DNA of 64,000 nucleotides from Nymphaea colorata (lineage: Eukaryota; Streptophyta; Magnoliopsida; Nymphaeales; Nymphaeaceae), in the NCBI RefSeq assembly GCF_008831285.2, contig NC_045146.1:4288972-4352971 (forward strand), written 5' to 3'. Within the stretch, counting starts at the first letter, position 1. Every line of letters starts with the position of its first letter. Of this stretch, positions 54,019-64,000 are shown in pieces. The notes beneath the pieces were generated by a model. It had not been told where the DNA came from, made no database searches, and worked only from the letters and a program-made list of their open reading frames with translations. Both the position numbers and the translations under genes were made by a program.

Positions 54019-55578
54019 GCTACATATGTAAGGATCATATTAATTTCTAATTTGAACAAAGGCAGAACAAAGTTACATATTCACAAAGTTTTCACTCAGC
54101 CAAGGTAGTGAAAATAGAGGACCAAGAGATCCTACTGGACATGGCCTTACCTGAATAGTATGAATTCAAAGAAAACAAATAAATTTTTAAAAAAACGTAA
54201 TCAAGGATGTTTATGGACAATAAATGGCTAACTTTTTTTTTATTATTCACACATTCATTCTCATGTTGAAGCTTCTTATAAAATAAATTGGACGCTTCCG
54301 AGATCAATATTAGTAAACGGCACACATAATACTAGAATCAGGCCAGAGAACAAAACTGTGGAAATATCTTCAAAAGAAAAACTTCCTTACTCCCCAATCA
54401 ATTTTAGGGTGTTATTTTCCTGTACATAACCAATAATTTAAAATTTTGAAGAATGAATTAAATAGAGACTATTTGGCTTGGGTCTCTTCTAATCAAACGC
54501 TGCAGCTTGGAGGCCCCATTAGTAGTAGTGGTCACAACACGAGGTGATCAAATACAAACCTTTAGTTGGGTAAACTCCATTAACGTTGCAAACCAACCTT
54601 CCGATACTTTCGTATTTCCTGTACTTGAAGCATTAGATAGAAATACAAGAGCAGGTGCTCATCGAAGATCGACCATGAAGAGCCAGCAGATTATGCGCCA
54701 AACACAAATGGACGGCCAATTTATGTTGTAGTACGTAATGGAATTGGCATTCTTCAAGTTAGAAAAGAACCTCCTGTAAGCGGATACATAAATCTTGCTT
54801 CTGCTGCCATTTACGTTGCCACAACATCTCAAAACTGTACAAAACGGAAGAAAAACAAAAATATTTAAACACAGTTTTATTTGCCAAGCATCCTTTGAAA
54901 GCGTGCAGAGAAAAAAGAAGAAGAAACAAAGCAGCAACACTTGACATGGCAATCTGATGAAGGAAACAAAGAAGATATCCATGAGCTTGGGCAGAGACCA
55001 CTCAATCCACAATGAGTACAATATTAATTCCTGAGTAAAGCTAAAAAGCATTGTGACAAGATGACATGGTTTTATTTAGCTGACCAAGCAAATAAATGGT
55101 AATTGAAGCAGTTACTTCTAGATGGTCCTTTCAGATGGTCAGCCATATTGAGACTAGAGACAGCCTGGTCAAAATGGGGCATGAAGAAACCTATATCTTA
55201 AAAAAAGCTGCTTCATCCTTATATTTCTATCCTAATATTCCCAAGATTGAACTTGTTCAACGTGCTATTGTCATTCAATTTAATTTTGACTTAGTTTTCT
55301 TGAATGGATTTCCTCTAATATCCTAAAGAACGTAATAATAACTTGTGTGTGCAGCTCAAGAACACTAAGTTAAAATTTTGCAGCCACACCCACACTCGGT
55401 TCATAACCGACTCAGGTAAAAGGCAGCCGATGTCAGGCTGCCGCATCCGTGTGACACAGGCTTCGAGAAATATAGCGATCCGCCAAATTAGAAAAAAGTT
55501 TGAAACAGCTAAAAGTAATTCCTCACAAAGAATACCCATCACAAATATCCAAAATTATTCTTTTAGTAAAAAATATGG

Positions 55579-55647
<69 letters not shown>

Positions 55648-56141
55648 GAGAGAAAGAGAGAGCAAGGAAAGTTGGTAAAAACCAGACCACTTGGGTAAGG
55701 GAGAAAATCCAGGCCCATTATAATTAAATTTTAAAGTATTCTTTTTCTACAATTTAACTTTACAGATATGATCTGAAGAGTGATTTGGTGAGAAACATAT
55801 ATTAAGTTAGTCATTTTTTAATTTAATATTATTTTTTAACCAAAAAGTGAACAGCTCATATACCATCAAAATTTTGATAGTAGAAAAGACCGATTTTTTT
55901 AGAAAAATCACTTGAACTAAGACATGATTTATCTTTAAATTAGTGTCTCTAAACATATTAGAAAGTTTACATTTTGTTTAAAACACTTTTTAACACAAAT
56001 TTAAGAGGTCTAGTTTTTATCCCTTACCCAAGTGGTTTAGTATTTACCAATTGATCATATATTTATGGGCATGAAGTTTTGCTTGCAGCGTTGCTAAGCT
56101 GAAAAGCAACACACATGCATGGTAACCAAAAATTTTACCAT
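54019..56141. other. No supported gene
   Basis: Mixed AT-rich sequence. At 54095-54155 (minus) an open stretch follows an AG acceptor-like site but matches nothing known. At 55395-55460 is a block ending GCATCCGTGTGACACAGG, similar to the CTATGTCACACGG transposon ends in the Rab intron. A microsatellite lies at 55587-55642. Frames at 54507-54731, 54659-55051 and 55096-55326 are unrecognised. Confidence 0.4.
55587..55642. repeat. Compound microsatellite (AT)n(AG)n
   Basis: AT run to about 55616 followed directly by AG, in the same order as at 10533. Confidence 0.95.
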
Positions 56142-56286
56142 GTTGGAAAATAAGTCTAGTTCATTACGTGGTTTTTAGCAATTTCTAGAAGTTAATAATG
56201 TTCTTACTCTTTTTATTTGAGTAAGAACATTATTAACTTCTAGAAATTGCTAAAACCAACATAACCAACTAAACTTATTTTCCAAC
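56142..56286. repeat. Long inverted repeat / foldback hairpin
   Basis: The left arm (56142-56209) begins GTTGGAAAATAAGT and the right arm (56219-56286) ends ACTTATTTTCCAAC. The inner 37 bp of each arm, from TTTTAGCAATTTC to GTTCTTACTC, are perfectly complementary, and only a 9-base loop separates the arms. The outer parts pair with a few mismatches. It lies about 90 bp past the stop codon of the sugar-transporter gene, so it could be inside that gene's 3' untranslated region. A foldback MITE is most likely; a small-RNA precursor is an alternative. Confidence 0.9.
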
Positions 56287-56372
56287 ATTCCAAATATTAA
56301 GTTATCTCCCGAACGACTAAAACAGAACAATTACCTCATTGTCCAATTTATGTCAATTGAGAACTATGTTTT

Positions 56373-59300
56373 TCAAGCTTCCTCGTCCACCTCTTCTATA
56401 TCATCAACAATGACATATCTTGCTGTTCCATTTTCATGTAATGAACCAATTGTCTTTTCATGTTCACTTAGATGGCCTTTCTGAAGCTTGTGGTACCTGA
56501 AAATTCAACATTAGCAGTCACAGACCTTGGTTTCTTTGTTCTCAAGTATCCATGTAACTGGTGTAGATATTGAAAATTAATAACTTCAATCTATGCTGCA
56601 GGTTGACCATCAAACATGCCGCAATTTAGAGCTTGTAACTAGACATTCAGCATGTTATAATCTAAGGAAGAAAGGGTTGGTAAAAAAGCTAAACAAACCT
56701 TGCAATCATGCACATGGGGTAACAAGTTACCCTTATATGGTTAGAACAAGTCAAAAAGTTTTACTTACTTGTACCAGTTAAATAAACTGACACCAACCAT
56801 TATGATGAAGAGACCAAGTCCTTTCAACAAATTGAACTCATCATGGAAGTAAAATATTGCAACCTGAGTTAAAAATAAGTATTAGACTATATGTGATATA
56901 ATTAATATTATAGCTAATCAAGATCTAATGTCAACTATGTAACTAAGACTTAAAAATCAACTCCGCAGATTAGGAAAACCGTTAGATTTATGATTATGAT
57001 GAAAGACAGAAGCATAGATAAACTGAGGCTCATGATCCTTGCGACTGAATTTCATGACCGGAACTGAATGAATAATGCAGATGTGACAAATTTCTCTTGA
57101 CATTCATTCGTATAAGAAAACTGAAATCATGAAGCAGGGCAAGAAAGACGTTTCCAAACTCAAAGATACAGGTCGAGATATGGTGATCCTGAAGATCTCA
57201 CGATAAGATCATGCTATTGTACCCATTACATAATGAGCAACATAGATTGTGGTAAGTCCAGTGAAGAGGAGAACTCCCATGTCATTGTAATAAAGATGAT
57301 GAAGTTTCTGATTTAATCAGAACAGGCAAGAGAGATTTTGTGTGTATAAATTCCATCTATCATCTAAAATGCATATCAGAATTAGATCGTTAAGAAACTG
57401 ATCACATCAAAACTGTCAAAAGAGGGGGATCTGAGTGTGTTGTAATAATGTTCATATAAGTTGATTGCCGTGTGACAGTAAAAAAAAAAAAGGATTGTCT
57501 GCCATTTCTTAGAGATGCTATAAATCTGTTTCAATACAGCGCATGTCACATCAAAATCCATCTACATAATTAACATAATTAAATGCAAATGAGGCTGTCA
57601 ATATTGGCCATGGAATTTTCACATTGGAAAAATGGAAACAGCCCACAAAAACCAAACACTGAACCATGATCAAAATGGTTGCAGAACAAGTTTTTTAATC
57701 TGATCGGCAACGGGCCAGGGAGATGAATCAAACATGGAAATAAGAAGGAAGTAACATGCGTATGCATGAGTATCAAAGAGAAGAGTGCATGAACTTGCAG
57801 CATACACCACCGAAGAAAACAAAGGACAAAAAATAGATTTTCAAAAACAACCAAATAAAATAATCTGAAAACAATAAGACTGGCCTTAAGTCCAACGGAT
57901 CTTGTAACTTCAATAATCAGGTTACCGGACAAAGGGAAAAAAGGTTGGAGAAACTCAAACATGCACGATATAAACTGTCGTAAGCTTTGGAGTGGCAAAA
58001 ATATCTCACAAATATATAAAGGCAGCACTTCAAAATATGAAGGGAAAATGTGGACCGTTAAGCCAATCTAACGTTTACAACTTTACAATGCCAGTATTTT
58101 CAAAATATCAAGACTACGTCAGAGTGATTATTTTTCTCAGAAAGACAACGGAAAGACAAAAGAATAATAATAAAGCATTACCTTTTTTTTCTTAATATTC
58201 ATTTTAAAACTTTAGCGCATCTAATCTTAGCAATACTTCAAAGAAAAGTAAAAATGCCACAACAAATTAATGAATGAAAGGGCCGCCTTTAAGTTTTTAT
58301 TATGATGAACTGGCTTGTCAATGAGATAAACAATTACCTTTGTCTTTTAGAAAAAAAAAAAGATAATCAGGGAAATAAATCCATAACATGAACCGGGCTT
58401 AAAAAATGAAAAACATGGAAACGCTTGAGATAAATTAGGATTTTATGTTGAGAAATTAATAGGGTTCAAACACGTAGGTGCTAGTCTCATAAGGAACCAT
58501 CTCAACGTTTAATTTTTCCTGGATTAACAGTTGACAAAAAATGAAGGAGTAAAATGAGCTGGGGCATTTTGATCATCCAGTATTAATTCACATTTTTTCT
58601 CTTTTTTTCTCAACTGCCAATCAGGAAAAATCAAAAGCTGAGATGGGTCCGTAGAAATTTAGCACTTAAGAGTCTGGCACCTGCCAATTTCTCTTTATAT
58701 TGTTGCTTCCTTTTATGGTTCTGAAAATGAATAGGAGTCAATAATTGACTCGTGGTCATGGGTATAATTAGTTTGGCAGGATTAGAGTTCCTTGTATAGA
58801 TATGCAAGGTAAGTAAGGGACTGTTGGTATTAATAAAAGAATGGAGGTGCATCCTTTGAAGAAGGATTGCTTTTCCCTCCCTTTAGCTCGCTCTCTGCTT
58901 CTCTCCAAGCAGTATCCTGAAACATACCATCTGGTATTAGAGAAAGACTAACGCCACGTCAAGGAGGAACAAAACTTTCAAGTTGGACAATGTAAGGGAT
59001 AAACAGCAAAGAATTCAGGTGCTCACTCACTGCTCACTGCTAGCATCAATTGGGTGGAAGCATCAGTTTAACAAATGGTAGGAAAACTTGGTTGATTTTT
59101 CCAGAGAAACCCCATTGACTATTGAGATGAGAACTCCAATAGCAAACGCCTCTGTGGGCAGGGAACAGCAAGGCATCCATGTCAGAATGGCGAGGATCAG
59201 TTTTCCATATTCAGTGGGGATAATTCCTTGGGTTGGGTTTTGAGGTTTGAGCAGCTCCAGAGTGCAACGCACACCTGACGACCAGAAAGCGTTGATAGTG

Positions 59301-61524
59301 ACTATTGACCGGAAGGGCTGAAGTACTACTTAGTTTTTAGGAGGCACAAAGGGGTAGGGTGCCAGAGATTTTTCAGTTAAACCCTACGCTCTTAGACAGA
59401 CTACAAGTACTTGAGACTTGAGAGTACATGTTCCGAGGACATGTCTTTGTTCAAAGAAACGTAATCTGATTACGTTCCGCGTTTGACTGTATAGGAACAA
59501 CATCTATAATCATACCATATTTTCTAGAACTGTAACATGGTGTTTATGGAACGTCTTCTAGGAACATGTCTTCCGAGTTCAAAAAAATCTTCATATCAAA
59601 TGCCCTCTTATGCACTACTTTGATCTTGCAAGTAAACGACTGGGAAAACTGGAGAGTAGTTCTCAAACAAAATCAGAGCCCTGTCACTTCAACAAGCAAA
59701 TACATAAGAGGAAGCAAGAGTATTTTCAACCGTGGGAAAGAATTACTTGCCATCATTCTCACAGTTGCAAAAAGATGCCCATACATATTAGGATGTAAAT
59801 TTGTCATTTATTCAGATTGTCGCAGCTTAAAATTCATCATGGACTAATGCATCAATACTCCCCTGCAGCATATATGGATCTTGCACCTTATTGCTACGAT
59901 TTTTTAGTCAGATATTGCAAAGAAGCACTCTCATGACTAAAGGGTGAGAGTAGCCACCCTTTCAAGCATGCCAAATTCAATTTCAAATACTCAGCTACAA
60001 CAGGAAATGGACTTGGAAAATCTAAAAAAAGTTAGCAACTGCAAAAGTATCCACCAAGAAAGAAAGAGCCAATTAGGATGGAACTCAATTTTCACAAGAG
60101 TGAATTCCAGTCTCCAGACCCTGCTAACCATGCAACTACACTACACCAATTGCATGATATGCCCAGTGATGTCACAAGGAATATATAATCACACACTTCA
60201 TGGATTGAAGATTCATTTGGAAATGAATGTGGAGAAGCATATACGTAAAGAAACGTGTTGTACATCGATACACCAAAAAGGAGTCAATATAGCCATTAGC
60301 CCTATTGCAACCCTGCTCATTCCTGAGGGCATATGGTAGGAGATTTCTCTAGATATAGGGGAAAGGATTACTCCATGTTAGGCATAAGTCAGTCATCTTA
60401 GTGGTTGAACACCTTCCCAATTGTGGACCCTTCATTCCTCTAGGGTAGCCATACCAAAAAAAGGAAGTAGTTCCAATATTATGGACCATGTTGCAAAGCT
60501 CTACATCATAACAAAATTGATAATAGGCCACCAGAACTCGACTTTTCATAACTACAGACTGGGACATTCTCATGATTCCTCCTCAAAGGCAGCAATTATT
60601 TTATGGTAGGTTGCTAATTGCTAACCAGAAGTTAGCACACCAACATTGTGGCACTTTCAAGTCTAACTGCAGATCAATAAAGCAGCCTGTAAGTTTAAGT
60701 TACAGGCTACTTCTGCTATACACAATGTTTTCTATGCATCCAACTTCCAAGCTCAAGCCTATTATGGAACACCATCAAGGATGAAGTACTCTTTGAATGT
60801 AGCTGTAATGCCCATGCTCATCCCCTTGTATCTCCTAGATTGACAAAGGTGGATTGTAGCAGACAACTCACTTAAAGATCCAAACTGAATTACACTTAGG
60901 GGCCACAATTGAGATACAACTTGGGAGACAGAGGATGAGTTCCTAATGTTATCCCACTTACCATCACCTAGAGGGCAACATCTATTTCAGGCAGGAAGTC
61001 AGATGGTGCAGTCTTTTATAGTTTAAAAATGAATACCAGCTACATAACCTCCATTACCATTATAGGAATTGGATCATGGGTGTTTTCAGATATGTGGTCA
61101 TCGAAACACAACCTGCCCTAGTAGGACCAGGATTTTCTTGTATAAACTCCCATTGTCATAGATATTCGCTAGATTTTCAAAAATCTCACAATATCTATGA
61201 GAAAATCAAATAAAACAAAAAAGGAAAAAATGTGAGATTTTGAAAATCCTGCCAAAAATAAAATTTTCGAGAATTTGTAGCAATTTTTCCCTATCTTTTA
61301 ATTGTTAAGGTTTTTATTGTTTTTTTAATTTTTAAAAATTGTTGAGATTTTCCTGAGGTTTACCCGAGATGAACAACTTCACCAAAAAATACCGGAGAAA
61401 TTTCCAAAATCATGGTGTAAACTGCATAAGGAAATGTACGTATGACAATATGCATTCTTGAAACAAAAACTGAGGCACCTTCCTTGGCCCTTGCAGTATG
61501 CCTGCTTCTCTCTCTCTTTATATC

Positions 61525-61588
<64 letters not shown>

Positions 61589-62420
61589 AAGAGATGAAGT
61601 GGAGAGAGAGAGAGAGAAGAGGAAAAGTGGGCTGGGTGGTGGAGGATAAGGAGAAAAGCACCACACTTCAAGTAACATCAGAGTGTAAAACCCACAGGAA
61701 AATGTCAAAGACAGAAATTGGTGGCCCTTGAAATATGGCATCACAGAAGTAAAATTCTATATAAGCATGTCTTAGAGGGTACTATACCACAATAGTCACA
61801 GCTTCCTTGACAACACCTGCAATTGTGACTGTCACAGCACTCGTTGCGGAAACAAGAATGTACTCCATTAAAACCTGCAAAGATAAGTTAAATCCGCAAT
61901 TAATAGATAAAATACACGACGACATAAGGTTATCTTCACGAAGTTTCCGATATGTTGTCTGTGCAAGGGGATATCAATCTGTGTCAAGATGGAATATCAA
62001 CATGACAGCCCAGAAAGCATAAAATTAAGAAAACAGCTTGAATTAGAAAGAAATACGGCATCACAAGCCACTTACCATAAAAAATGCAAGAGCACCTCCA
62101 ATAATCATGAGCAAGCAGCTTCGAATGATGTGCCGTGAATCATCAAAGTAGCTGCTTTGCTTAAAATGGATCCAAGGATCAAACAATAGTGAGAGTAAGG
62201 CAGTGGAAAAAGCCATGATTGGAGCGATATAGCTCATAAAAGTAATAGGATTCTTCAACCCTGAATAACGTCATAAGAGTAGCTCATTATAAAGGAAACA
62301 GATGCAATGAATTCTACAAGTAGAAAAAAAAAAGAGAAAGAATTGACACGTACCATATGCTTCTCTCTTCAAGTTGTTGAAATTTTTCAGTTCAAAACAA
62401 AGAGAAAAAATGTGATGGTT
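56373..62420 (-). CDS. Nucleotide-sugar/triose-phosphate translocator family, C-terminal exons
   Basis: Membrane antiporter of the DMT superfamily (TPT domain), probably Golgi or ER. Minus-strand exons are 62076-62260 (LKNPITFMSYIAP... to GALAFFM), 61788-61874 (VLMEYILVSATSAVTVTIAG, VVKEAVTIV), 56769-56863 (VAIFYFHDEFNLLKGLGLFI... to SLFNWY) and 56373-56496 (YHKLQKG... to VDEEA, stop). All junctions are canonical and phases join without a break. An upstream exon ending KREAYG at 62354 fits the family's QKEAYGLKNP join, but its 5' limit is unclear. KNP, the SATSAVTVTIAG helix and LFNWYK are family hallmarks. The tail after LFNWYK is hydrophilic and acidic, facing the cytosol. The N-terminal helices are not seen, so the gene either extends past the window or is a 5'-truncated copy. 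The intron 56864-61787 (4,924 bp) holds a Gypsy remnant. Confidence 0.88.
58632..58946 (+). repeat. Possible Gypsy 5' LTR end and primer-binding site
   Basis: TGGTATTAGAGAAAG at 58932-58946 is a near match to the usual plant primer-binding site complementary to initiator methionine tRNA (TGGTATCAGAGC). The preceding sequence contains TATAGATATG and CT-rich leader features and ends near CA, as expected of an LTR. The left LTR limit is a guess. Confidence 0.5.
59540..61010 (+). mobile_element. Ty3/Gypsy (chromodomain-type) remnant in the transporter intron
   Basis: Plus-strand Gypsy domains in order: RNase H tail with KELLAIILTVAKRCPYILGC and SDCRSLKFI (59566-59847); integrase zinc-finger region with MNVEKHIRK and SIHQKGVNIAIS, ending LLIPEGIW before a stop and EISLDI (about 60190-60360); the LQATSAIHNVFYASNFQA segment that precedes the chromodomain (about 60700-60757); and a chromodomain-like TTWETEDEFLMLSHLP (about 60915-60965). 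Stops and frameshifts interrupt it throughout. GAG, protease and the reverse transcriptase palm are missing, so internal deletions are large. It is antisense to the transporter gene. Confidence 0.85.
61171..61247. repeat. Short inverted repeat
   Basis: GATTTTCAAAAATCTCACA near 61172 pairs with TGTGAGATTTTGAAAATC near 61229, with one unpaired base. The loop is about 38 bases. It is in the transporter intron just past the Gypsy remnant and is probably a MITE relic. Confidence 0.7.
61507..61617. repeat. Compound microsatellite (CT)n(TA)n(TG)n ... (GA)n
   Basis: CT, TA and a 46-base TG run in sequence, then a GA run at 61601-61617. It lies about 170 bp from the 61788-61874 exon, inside the intron. 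Confidence 0.95.
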
Positions 62421-63000
62421 AGGCTTCAAGGAAGGAAGAAAATTGATAAATGGATACCTAATGGGAGCGTATTGTCAACAACTGTAAAGGGAAAAAAGAA
62501 AACAGAACATGGGAGCCGTAATATCAGAAAAGCAGCCCTACAACAGACAAGCTACAAATTAAGGGATAGCCTCTGATTTAAGATCTAAGGTGATTTAAAA
62601 TAATTGAGAATCTTAGATCGACAATCGATGAATTTTACAGAACCCACTCCCTCCCCCAATCTGAGGTTTTAGCCCATAAATTAAGATCTCAAATCCTTTT
62701 TTTCATATAATGGTAAAATTGTTTATACCGTGGGTCTTACATGAAAATAAAAAGAGTTTTAGATCAATCTCCCCTCTAAGATCGGAAGCTATCAAACACA
62801 CCTTACTTTCCCTAAAAGCTTTCAGGAGATCCACCCATGAGGCACAGAAATAATCCCACATTCCAGCAGCTATCCGTATCCATATCGAAGGTTACGTGGT
62901 TCTTGGAAAATCCAGGTAAATCAAGCGTCATACGGAATAGTATAGGATTAAATAAATCCGTTTTGTTGGAACAACATGTTCTCATTATCAAACACCGGAC
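62421..63000. other. No supported gene; transposon-like right end near 62805
   Basis: Contains several AAGATCT/TTAGATC motifs in both orientations (62580-62800) and ends AGATCGGAAGCTATCAAACACACCTTA, similar to plant DNA-transposon termini of the GGTGTGTTTG type. No matching left end was found. The missing N-terminal exons of the transporter were sought here on the minus strand and not seen. Confidence 0.4.
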
Positions 63001-63875
63001 TAGTAAACGCATTGAGATGAACCCATCCTCCCTCGCTCTCTCGTACGTGCGTAGGTTCTCTCTCTCTCTCGCCCCCTCTGTCTCTCTCCCCCTCTCTCTC
63101 ACATCGCGGTTTGCGTACCGCAGAGAGCAGCTCTCCTCTTCTGCCGTCCACAGTGTCTTTTTCTTCACTTGCGTCTTTTCCTTTTGCCAACTAGAATTGC
63201 TATTGACTCCACGTCCACTTCCACCGTTTTGTGCCCTCCTCTTTTCCGCCTTCTACAACAGATCCTGGTATGCGTATTCGTTTCGTCAATCACCCTTCAC
63301 AAAAGCAAAAGGAGGTTCAAGGCCATCTCCCTCTCTCTCCCAACAGGCAAAGGTGAGCCGCAAGCACTTCATCCCAAGCATCACTAGACCTGTCATATAG
63401 AATGCATGTTTGTGCTTTTTTTTTTCAAGAGCGGTTGCTGGAAGAGAACTGGCGCCTTAATCCGACTTTTTTCATGTACACCAAATGTTTGTCAGAATTT
63501 CCCGAAAGGCAACTGCTGTGAATATAACATTTGCAAATGCCCTGGCTTTGTCCTCATCATGCTCTGGCTTCTATTTTTGCCTTTGCATGTCATTTAGGTC
63601 CAGTGATGTTTAGGGATGAAGTGCTTGCAGCTCACCTCAGGTTTTTTGCCCTTCAGTTAGAGCAGGTAATGTAGTTTAAACTTGGTTATAAAACAAATAC
63701 ATTTCCCTGTGACAGGAGATCACCAAGATCATGAATGTGAAACTTGCCATTACATGTGTCATTTTTGTTACTCTATTCTGTTTTCTTTGATGCAGCTGTG
63801 GCCTTACAAGCGACGTAGCTTTTTAGAATTGTCAATTGATGTCTCTAGTGTGGTATCAGTTGCCTTTTGGTATTA
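63001..63875 (+). CDS. Possible 5' end of a plus-strand gene (unrecognised)
   Basis: A CT-rich leader at 63025-63260 is typical of a plant 5' untranslated region and ends at a donor-like CCTG/GTATGC. An exon at 63600-63666 (acceptor GTCATTTAG/GTCCAG, donor GAGCAG/GTAATG) reads PVMFRDEVLAAHLRFFALQL, then EQ. It joins in frame to a stretch from about 63796 (acceptor TTTGATGCAG/CTGTGG) reading LWPYKRRSFLELSIDVSSVV before a stop at 63873-63875, unless a donor is used earlier. I do not recognise the protein. The gene would continue beyond the window. Confidence 0.35.
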
Positions 63876-64000
63876 GAAGCAATGTAAGTTTGTTAACGTT
63901 TGCCTTCGCTTAATTAATTAGGTAACAAGTCTGAGTTATCATTGAAAGGGTGCATGTTTGGTAGCATCATCCATTGATGGTACCATTCGCATTGGAGAAC

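Noticed and set aside
57579-58028. 149-residue minus-strand open frame in the transporter intron
   Set aside because: Hydrophobic Phe/Leu-rich reading of AT-rich intron sequence, without splice context or family resemblance.
62837-63400. 187-residue plus-strand open frame
   Set aside because: Mostly Ser/Leu/Pro from a CT-rich stretch that looks like an untranslated leader. No conserved motif.

Overview
The window is nuclear DNA of a flowering plant. It is AT-rich, its introns carry GT/AG junctions, and it holds a plant-only transcription factor (group IIe WRKY), a plant RABA1-type Rab GTPase, plant Copia, Gypsy and L1-type retroelement remains, and many (TA)n(GA)n microsatellites. The very long, transposon-filled introns suggest a lineage with an expanded genome. 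The species cannot be named from the sequence.

Layout. 0.7-3.9 kb is a decayed Copia element on the minus strand. 4.7-8.1 kb is a decayed L1-type LINE, also minus. 9-15 kb has no gene I can support. A complete three-exon WRKY gene lies at 15.9-17.2 kb (minus, 259 residues). 17.2-30.8 kb is intergenic, with a possible SINE, a Copia fragment containing a local duplication, and microsatellites. 30.87-42.32 kb is one two-exon RABA1 gene (minus, 220 residues). Its single intron is 10,790 bp and contains a SINE-like insert, two hAT-type non-autonomous elements with intact 8-bp target duplications, other GC-rich elements, and a 1.3-kb tandem duplication.

45.5-47.7 kb holds three neighbouring exons of a PATROL1/unc-13-like (DUF810) gene. 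The middle exon is on the opposite strand to the other two, and the third has an in-frame stop, so this copy is a rearranged pseudogene. 51.7-52.8 kb has good-looking exons of an unrecognised minus-strand gene, next to a truncated Copia with a 3' LTR (52.85-54.02 kb). 56.37-62.4 kb carries the C-terminal exons of a nucleotide-sugar/triose-phosphate translocator family gene (minus), with a Gypsy remnant in one intron and a long perfect hairpin just past its stop codon. The right edge (63.0-63.9 kb) may hold the 5' end of a plus-strand gene.

Nothing indicates that these genes work together as a system. The strongest unusual observations are the inverted exon, the oversized Rab intron and the hairpin.
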